A DNA stretch of 64,000 bases from Faecalibacterium sp. An121 (GTDB lineage Bacteria; Bacillota; Clostridia; Oscillospirales; Ruminococcaceae): assembly GCF_002160915.1 (NCBI RefSeq), contig NZ_NFLM01000004.1:98895-162894 (forward strand). The letters are read 5' to 3'. Made by a program: the position numbers and the translations under genes. Numbering within the stretch: position 1 is the stretch's first letter; every line of letters begins with the position of its first letter. Below are positions 8,392-16,838 of the stretch, in pieces. The notes beneath the pieces are model-generated. The model made no database searches. It saw only the letters and a program-made list of their open reading frames with translations, and was not told where the DNA came from.

Positions 8392-9852
8392 TTAAATTTG
8401 ACAGCCCAGAGCGACCGCCGCGATCTGTTCCGGGTCGATGACGGCGTCGAAGCGCTCGGCCTTGCCCCGCAGGCCGGCCAGGCTGGCCGGGGCGGTGCGG
8501 CCGGTGGCCTGCTCCAGCAGGCCCATGGCCTCAAAGTCGTTCTCGGGGGCACGCTGGCCCAGGGCGGCCAGGACGCTGCGGGGGAACTTGAAGGGGGATG
8601 CGGTGGACAGCACCACCATGGGCACCCCTGCCCGCTTGTTCTGCCGCGCCACATGGAAGGCCACCGCCGTGTGGGTGTCGCAGAGATAACCGTCCTGCTG
8701 CCAGCGGGCGCGGATCTCCCCGGCCACCTGATCCTCCTCGGCATAGCCGCAGGAGAAGGTCTCCTGGATGGCGGCCAGCGTCTCGGGGCGGACGGTGTAG
8801 CTGCCCGTCTGGCTCAGCCGGGCCATCAGGGCGGCCACCTCGGTGTCGCTGCCCGTCACATGGTACAGCAGCCGCTCCAGGTTGGAGGAGACAAGGATAT
8901 CCATGCTGGGGGAACTGGTCTTGAAGAAAGCGCGCCGGGCGGTGTAGACGCCTGTGTTCAAAAAGTCGGTCAGGACGTTGTTTTTGTTGGACGCACAGAC
9001 CAGCCGGCCCACGGGCAGCCCCATCCGTTTGGCATAGTAGCCCGCCAGAATGTCGCCGAAGTTGCCGGTGGGCACGCAGAAGTCCACCGGATCGCCCATG
9101 GCCACCTTCCCTGCCTTGAGCAGCTGGGCATAGGCCGCAAAATAATAGACGATCTGGGGCACCAGCCGTCCCCAGTTGATGGAATTGGCGCTGGACAGGC
9201 GGATGTTCCGGCCGGCCAGCTGCTCTGCGATCTGCTTATCTGCAAACACCCGCTTGACCCCGGTCTGGGCATCGTCAAAGTTGCCCCGCACCGCATACAC
9301 CGCCACATTGTCCCCCTGCTGGGTGGCCATCTGCAGCCGCTGGATCTCACTGGTACCGCCGGTGGGATAGAACACCGCGATCTCCACCCCGGGAACGTCG
9401 TGGTAGCCGTCCAGAGCGGCCTTGCCGGTGTCCCCGCTGGTGGCCACCAGGATCAGGGTCTTTTCGGTGCGGCCCAGATTGCGCTTGGCCTCCACCAGCA
9501 GCTTGGGCATCAACTGCAAGGCATAATCTTTGAATGCGCAGGTAGGCCCGTGCCACAGCTCCAGGGCCCAGGTATCTCCTTCCACCGGGGCCAGGAAACC
9601 CGCTTTGCCCGCAAAGGCGGCGCCATAGGTTTCAGCCGCCGCCCGGGCCAGGAAAGCCGGATCGTAATCGGTGAGGTATTCCCGCAGGACAGCCGCCGCC
9701 ATGGCCGGATACTCCAGCTGGCAGACCGCCTGCACATCCACCTGGGGGAAGGACTGGGGCACGAACAGGCCGCCCTCATCCGACAGGCCCTGGACGATGG
9801 CCTGCGAGGCGGACACCTGCCGGGCCGCGTCTCTTGTGCTGAAAAACTGCAT
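8392..9852 (-). CDS. thrC: Threonine synthase
   Basis: PLP enzyme that converts O-phosphohomoserine to threonine and phosphate, the last step of threonine synthesis. The 486-residue length and the motif HGPTCAFKDY with the PLP lysine at about 108 place it in the longer fungal/enterobacterial-type branch. Further marks are the ATSGDTGKAALDGY phosphate-binding loop and PTGNFGDILAGYYAK. The start ATG (9852) has AAAGGAG nine bases upstream; the frame is open to 9918 without a better site. No other threonine gene is near, so placement behind yraN looks like a lineage-specific insertion into the ribosome-biogenesis operon. Confidence 0.95.
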   Translation of the reverse strand: MQFFSTRDAARQVSASQAIVQGLSDEGGLFVPQSFPQVDVQAVCQLEYPAMAAAVLREYLTDYDPAFLARAAAETYGAAFAGKAGFLAPVEGDTWALELWHGPTCAFKDYALQLMPKLLVEAKRNLGRTEKTLILVATSGDTGKAALDGYHDVPGVEIAVFYPTGGTSEIQRLQMATQQGDNVAVYAVRGNFDDAQTGVKRVFADKQIAEQLAGRNIRLSSANSINWGRLVPQIVYYFAAYAQLLKAGKVAMGDPVDFCVPTGNFGDILAGYYAKRMGLPVGRLVCASNKNNVLTDFLNTGVYTARRAFFKTSSPSMDILVSSNLERLLYHVTGSDTEVAALMARLSQTGSYTVRPETLAAIQETFSCGYAEEDQVAGEIRARWQQDGYLCDTHTAVAFHVARQNKRAGVPMVVLSTASPFKFPRSVLAALGQRAPENDFEAMGLLEQATGRTAPASLAGLRGKAERFDAVIDPEQIAAVALGCQI

Positions 9853-9876
9853 TGTCAATCGCTCCTTTTCGCTCCT

Positions 9877-9888
9877 GGGGCGTATCCG
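9877..9888 (+). repeat. GGGYGYATCCG motif, copy 2
   Basis: Plus-strand GGGCGTATCCG in the 52-base gap between yraN and thrC, with a partial complement just downstream (GGATAGCGCC), giving a short stem with one bulged G. It points against the direction of the flanking genes. Confidence 0.45.
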
Positions 9889-9904
9889 GTGGATAGCGCC
9901 TGGG

Positions 9905-10273
9905 TCATCTGGCTTCAAATGCGCGTTTTATAATATGTACCATCCAGCGCCCCCCTGGCAGAGGGGTCACCTCAGCCACATCGAACCGGACCAGGCATTC
10001 GCTCTGGCCGGTCTGCTGCAGATAGAAGGCAGCCGTCCGGATGATCCGCCGCTGCTTGGCTTTGGTCACCGACTGGGCGGGCCGGCAGACCGCCTGGGGG
10101 TCGGTGCGGGTCTTGACCTCGCAGACGATGATGGTGCCCTCCGGGTCTTTGAGCACCAGATCCAGTTCCCCCTGCCGGATGGCATAGTTGTGGGCCAGCA
10201 GGGTACAGCCCTGTTGGATGTAATAGCGGGCTGCGGCCCGCTCGCCCCGGCGGCCCGTTTCGGCCCGGTCCAT
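9905..10273 (-). CDS. yraN: UPF0102 family protein YraN, nuclease-fold
   Basis: Small protein of 122 residues with the restriction-endonuclease-like fold. The conserved GERAAARYYIQQG, GELDLVLKD and VCEVKTRTD segments supply the acidic Glu-Asp-ExK residues of this nuclease fold. Its cellular role is not established. The ATG shares one base with the rnhB stop (TGATG) and has GGAGGA upstream, so the two are translationally coupled. The rnhB-yraN order is common in Clostridia. Confidence 0.9.
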   Translation of the reverse strand: MDRAETGRRGERAAARYYIQQGCTLLAHNYAIRQGELDLVLKDPEGTIIVCEVKTRTDPQAVCRPAQSVTKAKQRRIIRTAAFYLQQTGQSECLVRFDVAEVTPLPGGRWMVHIIKRAFEAR

Positions 10274-10917
10274 CACTTGTCCTCCGGCCAATAGCCCTGC
10301 TTTTTCAAAAAGCTGCGGCGGTAAAAAGGCTGGATGCCGTACCGGGCGATCAGCTCATAGTGGAGTTTGGTGGGATAGCCCTTGTGTTTGGCCAGCTGGT
10401 ACTGGGGATATTGGCGGTCCAGCTCGGCCATATAGCGGTCCCGGCTGACCTTGGCCAGGATGGACGCCGCGCCGATGCTGGCGCTGGTGGCATCCCCTTT
10501 GACCACAGGCTGCGCGGGCATGGCCAACCCTTCGGGGCAGCGGTTGCCGTCCACCAGCACCAGGTTGGGCACGATGTCCAGCTGCTCCACAGCCTGCCGC
10601 ATCCCGCCCAGGGTAGCCTTGAGGATGTTGTCCCGGTCGATGACCTCCGGTCCCACAAAAACGATGCTGTAAGCCAGAGCCTTCCGGCAGATCTCCTCAA
10701 AAAGAGCCTCCCGTTTTTTCTCGGTCAGCTTTTTGGAGTCGTTGATCCCCCACACCGGGTCCTGCGGGTCCAGGATGCAGGCGGCCACGCAGACCGGCCC
10801 GCACAGAGGGCCCCGGCCCGCCTCGTCCACACCTGCAAAGCAGCCCTTTTCGGCCCGCACTGCGCTGTCGTACTCGTACAGCGGACGGGAGATCTCCTCG
10901 TCTGTGCGGCGCTTCAT
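10273..10917 (-). CDS. rnhB: Ribonuclease HII
   Basis: Endonuclease that cuts RNA in RNA/DNA hybrids and removes single misincorporated ribonucleotides. The 214-residue protein shows the [13 protein letters not shown] motif with the first two acidic metal ligands, a further Asp in VLVDGN and the [19 protein letters not shown] segment. ATG at 10917 overlaps the rbgA stop by four bases (ATGA), which decides the start against the longer frame from 10983. It belongs to the rplS-proximal ribosome/replication cluster. Confidence 0.95.
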   Translation of the reverse strand: MKRRTDEEISRPLYEYDSAVRAEKGCFAGVDEAGRGPLCGPVCVAACILDPQDPVWGINDSKKLTEKKREALFEEICRKALAYSIVFVGPEVIDRDNILKATLGGMRQAVEQLDIVPNLVLVDGNRCPEGLAMPAQPVVKGDATSASIGAASILAKVSRDRYMAELDRQYPQYQLAKHKGYPTKLHYELIARYGIQPFYRRSFLKKQGYWPEDK

Positions 10918-11831
10918 CCCTGGTCCTCCCCTTCTGCGGGGTCTTCCCGGCGGGGCGGGCGCTCCAGCGTGATCCGGCCCCACTTGCAGGCCCGGAACTC
11001 ATCCACCAGCATGACGGCGCACCGCTCGGTATCCACCTCGCCGCCTCGCACCAGCAGGCCGCGCCGGCGGCCGATGGCGGTCAGCAGGTCGTAGGGGGGC
11101 AGGGCCAGAGCCTCCTGGTCCAGCTTGTAGCGGCTGGCCACCAGGTCGGGATAGTAACGGCGCACCTCATCCAGCAGGTTCATGGCCAGCTCCTCCACAT
11201 CCAGGATGTCATCCTTGATGGAGCCGATGAAAGCGAGGTTGGAGGCAATGGCCTTGGAATCGAATTTCTTCCACAGCACGCCGGGCATATCCAGCAGGTC
11301 GAACTTCTCGGTCGAGACCCACTGCTTGCCCTTGGTCACGCCGGGGCGGTCGGCTGCCTTGGCCCGGGCCGACCCTGCAAAGGTATTGATAAAGGTGGAT
11401 TTGCCCACGTTGGGGATGCCGCACAGCATGATCTGGGTCTTGGCGCCTCCCATGCCGCGGGCCTGACGGCGGGCCAGAAGGCCGGACAGTTCCTTTTCGA
11501 TGGCCGAGCGGACCGCCGCGGTCCCGCCCTTGCTCTTGGCGTTGATGGCCACGCATCCAGCATCGGCGGCGCGGAAATAGCGGATCCACTCCTCGGTGAC
11601 GGCCGGGTCGGCCAGGTCGGCCTTGTTCAGGGCATAGAGCCGGGGCTTGCGGGCGGTGATCCGCTCGATCTCCGGGTTAAGGCTGGACAGGGGGATGCGG
11701 GCGTCCAGCAAGATCAGGCTGGCGTCCACATGCTGGATCTCCTGTTCCATCACCCGCAGGGTCCGGGCCATATGCCCCGGAAACCACTGGATGTTGTATT
11801 GATTGGAAAATTGCAGTTCTTCGTTTTTCAC
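10914..11831 (-). CDS. rbgA: Ribosome biogenesis GTPase RbgA/YlqF
   Basis: Circularly permuted GTPase needed for a late step of 50S subunit assembly. The permuted order is visible: G4 (LNKADL, near 70) comes before G1 (GIPNVGKST, near 130) and G3 (DMPG, near 180). The N-terminal [11 protein letters not shown] is characteristic of the family, and a C-terminal RNA-binding domain follows. Start is GTG at 11831 with AGGAG seven bases upstream, overlapping the lepB stop (GTGA). Length 305 residues is slightly above the Bacillus protein. Confidence 0.95.
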   Translation of the reverse strand: MKNEELQFSNQYNIQWFPGHMARTLRVMEQEIQHVDASLILLDARIPLSSLNPEIERITARKPRLYALNKADLADPAVTEEWIRYFRAADAGCVAINAKSKGGTAAVRSAIEKELSGLLARRQARGMGGAKTQIMLCGIPNVGKSTFINTFAGSARAKAADRPGVTKGKQWVSTEKFDLLDMPGVLWKKFDSKAIASNLAFIGSIKDDILDVEELAMNLLDEVRRYYPDLVASRYKLDQEALALPPYDLLTAIGRRRGLLVRGGEVDTERCAVMLVDEFRACKWGRITLERPPRREDPAEGEDQG

Positions 11832-12379
11832 TTGACCACTCCTGCGTCCTCCAGGGGCAAAAAGCAGAACAGCACTTTGCCCAGGATATCCTCTTCCGCA
11901 ATGCAGCCGATGCTGGAAGACCGGCTGTCCAGTGAAGCATTGCGGTTGTCCCCCATCAAAAACAGCTGCCCTTCGGGCACGGTATAGGGAAATTCCACAT
12001 CGTAGCCCAAATAGGTGGGTTCCGCGATGTAATCCTCCTGCAGCAGCTGGCCGTTGACGGTGACGGTGCCGGCGGTGTAGTCGATCGAGATGGTGTCTCC
12101 GCCTTTGGCGATGATCCGCTTGACCAGCGGCCTGCCATAGGAGGTGTAATCGTCCACGATCACTACATCTCCCTGCTGGGGGGTATAGCCCGCCCCCCAG
12201 ACCACCAGCTTATCCCCATCCCAGAGGGTGGGGTTCATCGAGCCGCCGTCCACCTGGATGATGCGGAAAAAGAAGGAGAACAGCAGCACCATCACCACCA
12301 GCGCCGAGACCAAAGCCTCGTACCACTCGATCACGGCCTGCCCGGGAGCTTCTTCCGCGCCGGGTTTTGTCTTTGCCAT
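11828..12379 (-). CDS. lepB: Signal peptidase I
   Basis: Membrane serine peptidase that removes signal peptides from exported proteins. One membrane helix spans about 23-42; catalytic Ser47 lies in GGSMNPTL and Lys87 in RPLVKRIIAKGGD, with LFLMGDNRNASLDSR downstream. At 183 residues it is the short Gram-positive type. The open frame continues upstream to 12811 through the promoter and rplS, so the ATG at 12379 is chosen from family alignment and the promoter position; its ribosome site (GGGGTGG) is weak and a nearby GTG is an alternative. It is placed between rplS and rbgA, a common order in Clostridia. Confidence 0.93.
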   Translation of the reverse strand: MAKTKPGAEEAPGQAVIEWYEALVSALVVMVLLFSFFFRIIQVDGGSMNPTLWDGDKLVVWGAGYTPQQGDVVIVDDYTSYGRPLVKRIIAKGGDTISIDYTAGTVTVNGQLLQEDYIAEPTYLGYDVEFPYTVPEGQLFLMGDNRNASLDSRSSSIGCIAEEDILGKVLFCFLPLEDAGVVK

Positions 12380-12415
12380 CCATGCCACCCCGCATTCTGT
12401 TCCGTTTCCTGTTGT

Positions 12416-12421
12416 ATTGTA
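12416..12421 (-). promoter_or_regulatory. Putative extended -10 promoter of lepB
   Basis: Minus strand TGG followed by TACAAT, about 37 bases upstream of lepB. There is no convincing -35. It fits a separate transcription unit after the rplS terminator. Confidence 0.4.
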
Positions 12422-12466
12422 CCACACACGCCGCCTCCAGAAAAGGCGTATGTGTGAAAGGATAAA

Positions 12467-12494
12467 GAAAAAAGGGACAACAAGTGCCCCTTTT
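12467..12494 (-). terminator. Terminator after rplS
   Basis: Minus-strand stem AAAAGGGGCA / TGTCCCUUUU (one G-U pair, five-base loop) running into six U. It may allow partial read-through into lepB. Confidence 0.7.
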
Positions 12495-12530
12495 CCCTTG
12501 CGGACAGCCTGAACCACAGGCTGCGGATGA

Positions 12531-12872
12531 TCAGATATCGCTCTTGACCTTGGCAGCTTTGCCGGTGCGGCCGCGCAGGTAGTACAGCTTTGCACGGCGG
12601 ACCTTGCCCTTGCGCACAACAGTGACCTTCTCCACGAAGGGGCTGTTGATGGGGAAGACACGCTCGATGCCCACGCCGTAGGCGATGCGGCGGACGGTAA
12701 AGGTCTCAGCGACGCCGCCATGCTTCTTGGCAATGACAGTGCCCTCAAAGGCCTGGATACGCTCACGCTCGCCTTCCTTGATGCGGACGTCCACCCGGAC
12801 GGTGTCGCCAACGTTGAACTGGGGGCGCTCAGCCTTGATGCTGCCCTCGGAAATAATCTTCAGTGCGTCCAT
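12531..12872 (-). CDS. rplS: 50S ribosomal protein L19
   Basis: Structural protein of the large ribosomal subunit at the interface with 30S. The 113-residue protein has the family core [31 protein letters not shown] and [14 protein letters not shown], ending in a basic tail. ATG at 12872 has GGAGG eight bases upstream; the frame is open further to 12908 but that part is leader. It has its own promoter, a structured leader and a terminator. Confidence 0.97.
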   Translation of the reverse strand: MDALKIISEGSIKAERPQFNVGDTVRVDVRIKEGERERIQAFEGTVIAKKHGGVAETFTVRRIAYGVGIERVFPINSPFVEKVTVVRKGKVRRAKLYYLRGRTGKAAKVKSDI

Positions 12873-12997
12873 TTGTTGATCCTCCATTTGTTTTAGACGT
12901 TCATACACGGCAAACTTCCAGCCGTCAGAGGACCGCCCGTTTAATGATTGTTTGTCATTAACCCCGCTGTGGTCTCAGCGGACACTAACGCCATACT
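12873..12997 (-). promoter_or_regulatory. Structured 5' leader of rplS
   Basis: About 120 bases between the predicted start point and rplS. Read on the minus strand it can form CCGCTG/CAGCGG with a six-base loop and a perfect TTAATGA/TCATTAA hairpin with a seven-base loop, then a GC-rich segment before the ribosome site. An L19 autoregulatory leader is known in Firmicutes; whether this is that RNA needs a covariance search. Confidence 0.4.
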
Positions 12998-13026
12998 ATG
13001 ATAGCACAAACCCCCGCTGAAAGCAA
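12998..13026 (-). promoter_or_regulatory. rplS: Promoter of rplS
   Basis: TTGCTT (13021-13026), 17-base spacer ending in TGC, TATCAT (12998-13003) on the minus strand. Confidence 0.6.
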
Positions 13027-13063
13027 GCGTTTTGCCCAAAAAACAGGGGGAAATTTTTCCGTC

Positions 13064-13708
13064 TCAGCAGAAGGGGGTCTTGTCCTCCTTCAGCAGCGCG
13101 GTGCGCAGGATGGAAGCCGAGGCCGCAGGCAGGCCGAACCGCTCTTCCAGGAAACCGGCCAGCAGGGACGGGTTGAGGTTCAGCTCCTGGGCGGCGGGCA
13201 GGCACACTTCAAAACAGACCCTATCCCCTTCCACACGGCAGTCCAGCGCCGGGATATAGGCTTTCAGGTCGATCTCCTTTGCGCCGCGCTTGCTCTTTTT
13301 CTGCACGGCGGCAGCCGGCAGGCTGTTGTAGCTTTCCAGCTGGGGCAGCGCCCGGGCCGGATAGCGGATGGCATAGCAGGCATAGGCGATGGCGCTGGCC
13401 TTGTCTTTGGCGGGCTCCACCCGGAACACCCGGATGCCGGACGGCATGATGGCGTTCAGCCTGTCCTGCCACTGGGCAAAATCCGGGTCCGTTGCCTCGG
13501 TCTTGACGTCCACGCTCTCACACAGGCTCTCCTGCCCCAGGGACAGCGGACAGGTAAAGGTCATATAGATGTGGGGGTTGAAACCCAACGTATGCCATAC
13601 CGGCAGCCCGCTGCGCTTGAGCACCCGCTGCATCACCCGCTGCAGGTCCAGCAGGGAGATATAAGAAGCTTCGTTCCGTTTTTCAAACCAGATCCGCACT
13701 GTAATCAA
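13064..13708 (-). CDS. Radical SAM-linked protein, DUF2344/TIGR03936
   Basis: Protein of 214 residues of unknown function that occurs next to, or fused to, the large radical SAM protein encoded just upstream. The N-terminal RIWFEKRNEASYISLLDLQRV and the region GFNPHIYMTFTCPLSLG are the family marks. The start is taken as TTG at 13708, which has GGGAGG eight bases upstream and lies inside the end of the radical SAM gene (26-base overlap); GTG a few codons later is possible. Tight overlap suggests coupled translation and a shared task, possibly RNA or ribosome modification, but no substrate is known to me. Confidence 0.8.
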   Translation of the reverse strand: MITVRIWFEKRNEASYISLLDLQRVMQRVLKRSGLPVWHTLGFNPHIYMTFTCPLSLGQESLCESVDVKTEATDPDFAQWQDRLNAIMPSGIRVFRVEPAKDKASAIAYACYAIRYPARALPQLESYNSLPAAAVQKKSKRGAKEIDLKAYIPALDCRVEGDRVCFEVCLPAAQELNLNPSLLAGFLEERFGLPAASASILRTALLKEDKTPFC

Positions 13709-15614
13709 AGCAAGGCCCTCCCAACAGACGGTTTGCGCCGCATCCGCTGCAGGCGCGGTTGCAGGGCGGGGTGGTCTGGGCAGCCAGTGCCTTCTTGTAC
13801 TCCCGCACCAGGTATTCATGGGTGATGCCGTAATCCATATGGGACCACGGGGTCACTTCGTCCAGGTCGATGGCCCGGTTGCAGTAGAAATGGGGATCGA
13901 TGCCCAGATCCGCAAAAGTCTGCATCCAGGTGTCGTACCGGAAGCACTCCTCCCAGCCGTCAAAGCAGCAGCCGCGGCGGTAGGCTTCCACCAGGGCGGG
14001 GGCCAGCCGGCGGTCCCCCTTGGCGAACACCCCTTCCAGGAAGCTGGTCTTGCTGTCGTGGTAGTTGACCTTGATCTTGCGGCTGCGGACGCTCTCCAGC
14101 AGGTGCTTCTGCTTGGCCGCCAGCGTCTCGGCGGTATCCATGGGCACAAACTGGAAGGGCGTGTGGGGCTTGGGCACAAAGCAGGCGCAGCTGACTGTCA
14201 CCTGCACCCCCTTGCCCTTGGCGTGGTTCTGGGTGTGGTAGTACAGGTCCACCACCTTCTGGGCCGTCTCGGCGATCCCCTCGATGTCGGCCATGGTCTC
14301 GGTGGGCAGGCCCATCATGAAGTACAGCTTGACCGAGGTGTAGCCCGCCTCAAAGGCGATGCGGCAGGTCTTTTCGATCTCATCCCAGGTGACGTTCTTG
14401 TTGATGACGTCCCGCAGGCGCTGGGTGCCCGCCTCGGCGGCAAAGGTCAGGCCGCTCTTGCGCACCCGGGTGGTCTTTTCGATCAGGCTCTCGGAGAAGT
14501 TGTCCATCCGCAGGGAAGGCAGCGACAGGCTGACGTGTTCCTGCGGGGCCCAGCTGTTCAGGTCGTCCAGCAGTTTTTCCAGCTGGCTGTGGTCCGAAGT
14601 GGACAGGCTGGAGAGGCTCAGCTCCTCATAGCCGGTATTGGCGCACAGGTCGCGTGCGGCCTTGTCCAGCAGCCCGGCGTCCCGCTGGCGCATGGGACGG
14701 TAGAGGAAGCCTGCCTGGCAGAACCGGCAGCCCCGCACACAGCCCCGCAGCACCTCGATGCTGGCCCGATCCTGGATGGCGCCCACCATGGGCACCACAA
14801 AGTTGGTGGGGGGTGCAAAATCGTTCATGTTCTGGATGATGGCCTTGGTCACCACCGCGGGCACCCCCGGCTGGTTGGGGGTGATGGCCCTGACCCGGCC
14901 GTCCTCCTCATAGGACACATCGTAGAAAGCCGGGATGTAGACGCCGGGGATCCCGGCCAGCCGCAGCAGCAGTTCCTGTTTGGAGATGCCCTCCTTTTTG
15001 CCCTGCTCGATGGCGGCGCAGATGGAGGGAAGCTGCCGCTCCCCTTCCCCCAGCTGGATCACGTCAAAGAAGGCGGCCAGCGGTTCGGCGTTGCAGGTGC
15101 AGGGTCCTCCCGCCACGATCAGCGGCCACCGCTCGTCCCGGTCTGCGGCATACAGAGGGATGCCCGCCAGATCCAGCATGGCCAGGATGTTGGTGTAGGA
15201 CAGCTCGTATTGCAGGGTGAACCCCACCGCGTCAAAGGCGGTGAGGGGGTCCTTGCTCTCCAGAGCGTACAGAGGCAGGCCCAGCCGCTCCATCTCGGCC
15301 TTCATGTCCAGCCAGGGCATGAAGGCGCGCTCACACCACCAGTTCTCGTGCTGGTTGAGCAGCTCATAGAGGATCTTCTCCCCCAGAAAGGACATCCCCA
15401 CCTCATAGGTGTCGGGGAAGCAGAAGGCAAAGCGGACGTCCATCTTTTCTTTTTCTTTGTAGACGCTGCCCGGTTCGCCGCCGGTGTAGCGGCCCGGCTT
15501 CTGCACATGGCTCAGGGCCTCCTTCAGCCTGGGGTCAAAGGCGAAGGTCAGCTTTTCAGGCGGGAGCCCGGCCATAACGTCGGACAGCGCGTTTTTCAGC
15601 TCCTGATCAATCAT
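13683..15614 (-). CDS. B12-binding-type radical SAM protein (TIGR03960 family)
   Basis: Predicted radical SAM enzyme of 643 residues. An N-terminal cobalamin-binding-like domain (about 50-200, with CFPDTYEVGMSFLG) precedes the SAM core with Cys292, Cys296 and Cys299 (CVRGCRFC) that would hold the 4Fe-4S cluster. A C-terminal extension ends with a cysteine pair (CNRACSGCG) that could bind metal. ATG at 15614 has GGAGG five bases upstream. It is coupled to the DUF2344 gene and follows the M50 peptidase by 45 bases. The reaction and substrate are unknown to me. Confidence 0.85.
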   Translation of the reverse strand: MIDQELKNALSDVMAGLPPEKLTFAFDPRLKEALSHVQKPGRYTGGEPGSVYKEKEKMDVRFAFCFPDTYEVGMSFLGEKILYELLNQHENWWCERAFMPWLDMKAEMERLGLPLYALESKDPLTAFDAVGFTLQYELSYTNILAMLDLAGIPLYAADRDERWPLIVAGGPCTCNAEPLAAFFDVIQLGEGERQLPSICAAIEQGKKEGISKQELLLRLAGIPGVYIPAFYDVSYEEDGRVRAITPNQPGVPAVVTKAIIQNMNDFAPPTNFVVPMVGAIQDRASIEVLRGCVRGCRFCQAGFLYRPMRQRDAGLLDKAARDLCANTGYEELSLSSLSTSDHSQLEKLLDDLNSWAPQEHVSLSLPSLRMDNFSESLIEKTTRVRKSGLTFAAEAGTQRLRDVINKNVTWDEIEKTCRIAFEAGYTSVKLYFMMGLPTETMADIEGIAETAQKVVDLYYHTQNHAKGKGVQVTVSCACFVPKPHTPFQFVPMDTAETLAAKQKHLLESVRSRKIKVNYHDSKTSFLEGVFAKGDRRLAPALVEAYRRGCCFDGWEECFRYDTWMQTFADLGIDPHFYCNRAIDLDEVTPWSHMDYGITHEYLVREYKKALAAQTTPPCNRACSGCGANRLLGGPCFDYSADLV

Positions 15615-15659
15615 CGGTTCCTCCACAATCGGTTTGATAGTCGTTGGTTGTATTGTACC

Positions 15660-16160
15660 CTATTTGAAGGGAGAATGCAATTTGTCATTTCGGCCCGTGC
15701 GGCGTCTTTCCAGGACGGCCGCCAGCATCTGGGCCCCATCCAGGGGCGGGATGGGCAGCAGGTTGAACAGGCCGGTCAGCACGTTGGCCGCCCAAAAGGC
15801 CGCGCCCCAGGCCGTGAACTGCCGGCTGGTCTGCGCCCAGGCCAGCAGCGCCAGCAGGGCGTTGGCCGCAGGACCGGCGGCGGCCAGACAGAACCGCTGC
15901 CCTGCCCTCATACGACAGCCCCGGGTCTGCATACAAAAACCCGTCACCGTCACTTCAATGACGGGCAGCCGGCGGAACAGCGTCCAAAAGGCCAGGATAT
16001 GCCCACATTCGTGCAGGCAGGCTGCCAGCAGGCCGATCCGCAGGAACTGGCTGCTGTCGAAATAGAGCAGCAGATACAGCAGGCCGCAGGCCGGCAGCGG
16101 GTCCCGAAAGACCAGACGGCCTACCTGCACCCGCCGGGGAAACAGCAGCCCCCGCCTCAT
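15660..16160 (-). CDS. M50 family intramembrane metalloprotease, SpoIVFB-like
   Basis: Site-2-protease-type membrane peptidase of 166 residues. The zinc motif HECGH is at 50-54 within a hydrophobic segment, and the second ligand motif NLLPIPPLDG places Asp141. Hydrophobic segments at about 23-33, 42-60, 93-110 and 115-133 fit a compact S2P core. The ATG overlaps the stop of the M23 gene (ATGA), so they are translated together. In Bacillus the equivalent pair SpoIVFA/SpoIVFB cleaves pro-sigma-K during sporulation; the pairing here suggests the same type of partnership, but the substrate is unknown. Confidence 0.85.
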   Translation of the reverse strand: MRRGLLFPRRVQVGRLVFRDPLPACGLLYLLLYFDSSQFLRIGLLAACLHECGHILAFWTLFRRLPVIEVTVTGFCMQTRGCRMRAGQRFCLAAAGPAANALLALLAWAQTSRQFTAWGAAFWAANVLTGLFNLLPIPPLDGAQMLAAVLERRRTGRNDKLHSPFK

Positions 16161-16762
16161 CCGTCCAGGCCCAGCAGGGCCGAAGGGTCACAGCGGACAG
16201 CCCGGTACAGCAGCTCAAAGTGCAGGTGGGGACCGGTGGCCCGGCCCGTCTGTCCCGCCGTGCCCAGCGTCTGCCCCGCCTCCACCAGCTGGCCGGGGCG
16301 GACGTACAGATATTGCATATGAGCATAAAGGGTCTCGACGCCGTCTTTGTGGGCCAGGCGGATGCAGTTGCCATAGCTGGCGCTGCGCCGGGCCGCCAGA
16401 ACGATACCGTCCATGGCAGCCAGTACCGGCGTCCCCTCGGCACAGGCCAGGTCGGCCCCGGTATGGAAATCCCTCTTTTCATCCAAAGGGTCCTGCCGCC
16501 AGCCATATCCCGAGGACAGCCGCCAGCTGCTTGTCCCCAGGGGGAACACGCACTGGCCGGCCGGCTCGGGACAGTACAGGCTGCACCCTTCGGGAGCGGC
16601 CTGGCGGGCACAGGCCCGCAAAACCAGGACGGCGCAGCAGAGCAGCCCGCACACCAGGGCTGCCAGCCGCCTGTTCCGGCGGACGGCGGCCCCTGCACGG
16701 GCTGCCTTTCTTGTTCTGGAACGGTTTCGTTTCAAGGCCCCTCTTGCCAGCACCTCCCGCAT
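16157..16762 (-). CDS. M23/LytM domain membrane protein, SpoIVFA-like
   Basis: Protein of 201 residues with a basic cytoplasmic N-terminus, one membrane helix at about 37-54 and an extracytoplasmic LytM domain. The domain keeps HTGADLAC (His and Asp) and GPHLHFEL (HxH), so the zinc site may be intact, unlike many regulatory LytM proteins. ATG at 16762 is selected by GGGAG seven bases upstream. Being coupled to the M50 protease, it could be the regulator or scaffold of that protease (SpoIVFA role) or a peptidoglycan endopeptidase. Confidence 0.8.
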   Translation of the reverse strand: MREVLARGALKRNRSRTRKAARAGAAVRRNRRLAALVCGLLCCAVLVLRACARQAAPEGCSLYCPEPAGQCVFPLGTSSWRLSSGYGWRQDPLDEKRDFHTGADLACAEGTPVLAAMDGIVLAARRSASYGNCIRLAHKDGVETLYAHMQYLYVRPGQLVEAGQTLGTAGQTGRATGPHLHFELLYRAVRCDPSALLGLDG

Positions 16763-16774
16763 CCCCCTTCTCCC

Positions 16775-16786
16775 GGGGCGCATCCG
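16775..16786 (+). repeat. GGGYGYATCCG motif, copy 3
   Basis: Plus-strand GGGCGCATCCG with ATACGCCC directly behind it, forming a short hairpin with a single mismatch, in the 76-base gap between ppk and the M23 gene. Confidence 0.5.
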
Positions 16787-16838
16787 ATACGCCCTGTTAC
16801 GGGTATGGTATGCGGGCGGCAGGGCATCTATGACAGGG

